The notes beneath the pieces are model-generated. The model was not told where the DNA came from. It was given only the letters and a program-made list of their open reading frames with translations, and searched no databases. Both the position numbers and the translations under genes were made by a program. 64,000 bases of DNA from Heliocidaris tuberculata (lineage: Eukaryota; Echinodermata; Echinoidea; Camarodonta; Echinometridae): contig CM046836.1 in assembly GCA_025618425.1 (NCBI GenBank), forward strand, positions 15,092,135 through 15,156,134, in the 5' to 3' direction. Shown here one piece after another: positions 61,330-64,000 of this stretch. Position 1 is the first letter of the stretch. Each line of letters starts with the position of its first letter.

Positions 61330-61435
61330 ACTAAACTTCAACCCTGGACCAAACACTACACCTAACCCTAACCCTAACACTAAACCTAACCTAAACAAAA
61401 TGAATGCAACCCTTACCCTAAGCCTCTATCTTTGA
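61330..61435. repeat. CCTAAC/CCCTAA-type degenerate repeat
   Basis: CCCTGGACCAAACACTACACCTAACCCTAACCC-type sequence. A similar block is at 19,375-19,425. It resembles telomere repeats but is short, degenerate and shared with a dispersed sequence that starts CCCTGGACC, so it is probably part of a repeat family. Confidence 0.5.
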
Positions 61436-61491
61436 AGAAATTAAATCTGGAGCAATTTGCACTGGAGCATATGTCAGAGCACCTTTAGAGT

Positions 61492-61865
61492 TACAGTGAA
61501 ACCTCATTATAACAAACTCCTTGGCCCGAATTTACAAAGGAGGTTTGGTTTAAACCATGGGTTAAACCCACTCCTGGGTCTTTCAAGCGTACGTGCGCAC
61601 GGAATCCGACCCAATCATATATTTTCTTTGAGCGCGCGCATGGGCAATGTGCGCTTATTTACGCTTATTTTAGTACGCTTACAGAGGTTTAAACCTTACC
61701 CATGGTTTAAACCTCCTTTGTGAATTCGGGCCCTTGGGACCAAGGAAATTACCTCTATATCGAAACCTTGTTATATCAGGGCTAAAAAACAATAGAATAC
61801 AAAGAAGTGGGACCGGCAAAATTACTTTGTTATAACAGTGTTCTTTATAACGAGGTTCCACTGTA
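61492..61865. mobile_element. Tc1/mariner-type MITE (TACAGTGAAACCTC) carrying a nested palindromic MITE
   Basis: Ends TACAGTGAAACCTCATTATAA and, reversed, TACAGTGGAACCTCGTTATAA, same family as 14,767-14,915. Interrupted at AAACTCCTTGG by the element at 61,524-61,731; the related piece at about 14,180 shows CTCCTTGGGACC uninterrupted. Confidence 0.8.
61524..61731. mobile_element. 208-bp palindromic MITE (TIR GCCCGAATTYACAAAGGAGG) with CCTTG duplication
   Basis: Inverted ends GCCCGAATTTACAAAGGAGG and GCCCGAATTCACAAAGGAGG continue into GTTTAAACCATGG. Flanked by CCTTG at 61519-61523 and 61732-61736. CpG-rich centre with alternating GCGCGC. Confidence 0.8.
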
Positions 61866-61869
61866 TCAC

Positions 61870-64000
61870 AATGGAAATAATACTTTAAAAATCTACGTTT
61901 ATCACTCCCTAGCATCTTGTTTTGATAGAATTGAGATTTTATGAAATAATCAAGCCATTAAAATTATATACCCTAGCGAATTCTATTTGGGCATTCCTCT
62001 GTATAGCTAGTTTATATGCTGCATGCACAGAGCATTATTTCAAAAGAGATTTGTTTCATCACATGAAATGATATTTTGAAACTTTTACCACGAAGCTATT
62101 ATTTCGGGATAAAAATTTTTAGGCTGACTAGTGATATAGGTTTTGACTTCTCAGTATAGTAAATTGACAATGATATTTTCAGCATAATTATAAACATTGA
62201 AGCCACTCATCATTAATATATTGCATGTACAAAGGTACCCTGTACAAATATATTTATAGTACAAAGATACATTGCATCTTTCCTACTACATAAACCATCC
62301 CCTCTGACATATATAAACAAAAGTAATTATTATGTCATTTCAGTTATTAGAATTCTCTTATGTTAAGATAAAAAGTTATTGTCAAAACATATATTATTAA
62401 CCAATCATCATTTTAAAGAAGACAAGTTACAGGGTTTAATCTCAAGCAGTCTTTGTACATTTCTTATATTCACTCTTTAAAAAAACAAGTACATTACTAG
62501 TATTTTATCACAATTGCATAAGTACATTGCATATTTTTTTCTTTTTTCTTTGTTTTGTTTAATTTTGGTGGTACTTTTTGATGCGTTAGGTTCAGAATAA
62601 TGGTGATGATAATAATATGTCTTGTTTACCCGGGGTAGCCTTTTCAGTATGATATACTGTTCTCCCTGCAGGCCCTGACATCTATATGCAATTCCTGCAT
62701 TATGATTGTATTACTTTTTTTCTTTATGTACCCACCTGAATGTGAATGTGTCTCAGCTTACATATGTATCTGCTGGTATCAATTGTTTGAGGTAGTGACA
62801 GATTAGGAACAAAGGAACTTTTATTTCTAATACAGGCATTGATTTATTGTTGGGTTAAAGTTTGACATGTACACTTCTTTAACTTGAGTTCAATTTCATC
62901 ATACTTTTCTTAGAATTAACCCTTATGTTATCACAAATCTAAAGTAATGTTGTGTTTATTCATAGGATCTCTTGCAATAGTGATGAGAGGAATGGAAGCT
63001 ATTGTTTAAAACGACTTTGCATATAGCGTTGAAATGTAAAGGAAGTGTACATGTTTTACGAATACCGGTAACGTCATTCACTCAACTTTGAACATGCATT
63101 AAATATTGTGTGCCTGGCAGAATGGTATGAATCAAAATTAAACAAAACAAAGAAAAAAGAAAAAAAATTCTAGAAATATACATGTGAAAGTTTTTAACTT
63201 TCTTTGATTGCATCTATACAGCACATTCGAGGCTGTGTATTTTCTAAATTGTTAACAGTGATAGGTGCCTCTGTGATATTTTATGACCGGAGTAATAATG
63301 TTGGAGTGTCAGGAGCGTCATGATGTGACAGGTATGAGCGCTATGCAAGAAGCGACCATTATTATTATCCTTTCATTATAAAATCGAAGGATGTAAAAAT
63401 TTGACAAAAAATTGCGTTTGTACGCCCTTCTTCCTGGCACACAAATACATTGAGTACTTAGACCAAAATATATCTCACTTATTTTTGTAACTGACCAGCC
63501 ATTTACAAGGGATCAAGATGTGTATGTATATATTTGTTTGTTTTGATTTGTAATTATTATACACCTTATGGTTTCCTAAATGAACTTGAATGTGTAATTC
63601 AGTTTGACTCTGGACATTTCTTTTTTTCTTGCCAGCTTGATTCTGTGTAGTTCGGTGAAGTGAGGCTAAAGAAATTGTTTATTGTAATGGTTTTTAAATA
63701 TACAATGTAGATGCACCAGGAAAAGCACATTTTCACTGAATTCATGATAGTGGCCAACAGTTTGGTATCCAATGACAAATATTCGGGAGAATATCGTTTG
63801 TGATGTCAGTTGATTTTGATTGCAGACTCGATGTCCTAGAACACCTTCATGGGAATTTTGTTATTTTTTTATTGAAAATCACCATTACTCTTTCTAATTT
63901 TGAAAGGTGCTTAAAATTATATTTCATTTTTGAAAATATATATTATGTGTTGAAATATCAGTCCAAATGGTGATTGGAGCAATAATATATGGATGGTGAC
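61870..64000. other. AT-rich sequence downstream of TXNDC11, nothing coding
   Basis: No exon with coding character and splice sites was found on either strand. A SINE-like 3' tail (GAGCGCTATGCAAGAAGCGACCATTATTATT) lies at about 63,283-63,370. Either TXNDC11 ends before this region or a long intron continues past the window edge. Confidence 0.5.

Noticed and set aside
61330..61435. Interstitial telomere array
   Set aside because: Too short and degenerate, and the sequence next to it is shared with 19,375-19,425, so a dispersed repeat is the better explanation.

Overview
This is a stretch of animal nuclear DNA, AT-rich, with spliced genes (GT-AG introns, short exons) and dense repeats. The mix of repeats (a tRNA-derived SINE, many palindromic TTAA- and TA-flanked MITEs, fold-back elements, tandem-repeat elements with (GGAC)n runs) together with two conserved animal genes suggests a marine deuterostome, most likely an echinoderm such as a sea urchin. 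That species call is inference; no search was run. There are no operons, CRISPR arrays or prokaryotic features.

Genes. (1) TXNDC11, plus strand, about 51.4-60.8 kb: nine coding exons that join in phase to 798 codons, encoding an ER thioredoxin-domain protein with an N-terminal membrane anchor, a first thioredoxin fold without CxxC and a last one with WCGAC. (2) A second, almost identical copy of the first six TXNDC11 coding exons at 1-7132. It stops at a 500-N gap (7133-7632) and carries a one-base frameshift. It is either an unmerged allele or a very young duplication. (3) CEP95 (centrosomal protein of 95 kDa), minus strand, 30,878 down to 15,738: 19 coding exons that join without a break to 1,151 codons, with a calponin-homology-like N-terminus, a long Ser/Arg/Gln-rich middle and a coiled-coil C-terminus. 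A candidate noncoding first exon with CRE and CCAAT motifs lies near 35.9 kb. (4) A small unrecognised minus-strand gene, 11,954 down to 7,899: three exons in phase encode 97 residues, 23 of them histidine.

Layout. 0-7.1 kb: partial TXNDC11 copy. 7.1-7.6 kb: gap. 7.6-12 kb: His-rich gene, with an 812-bp fold-back element and a Tc1-like relic in its introns. 12-15.7 kb: intergenic repeats and minisatellites. 15.7-30.9 kb: CEP95 coding exons with several MITEs in introns. 30.9-37.4 kb: CEP95 5' region with a tandem-repeat element and a four-level nest of transposable elements. 37.4-41.3 kb: low-complexity C/T tracts, a broken fold-back element and possible LINE tails. 41.4-49.05 kb: a large rearranged inverted repeat flanked by ~203-bp tandem arrays, without recognisable protein. 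49.1-60.8 kb: TXNDC11 promoter region and gene. 60.8-64 kb: MITEs and AT-rich sequence with no exon that I can support.

The genes show no shared pathway: TXNDC11 acts in ER redox/folding, CEP95 at centrosomes. The most unusual material is the inverted-repeat region, the nested elements around the CEP95 5' end, a readthrough-type stop context upstream of TXNDC11, the His-rich microgene, and an array of partial copies of one CEP95 exon.
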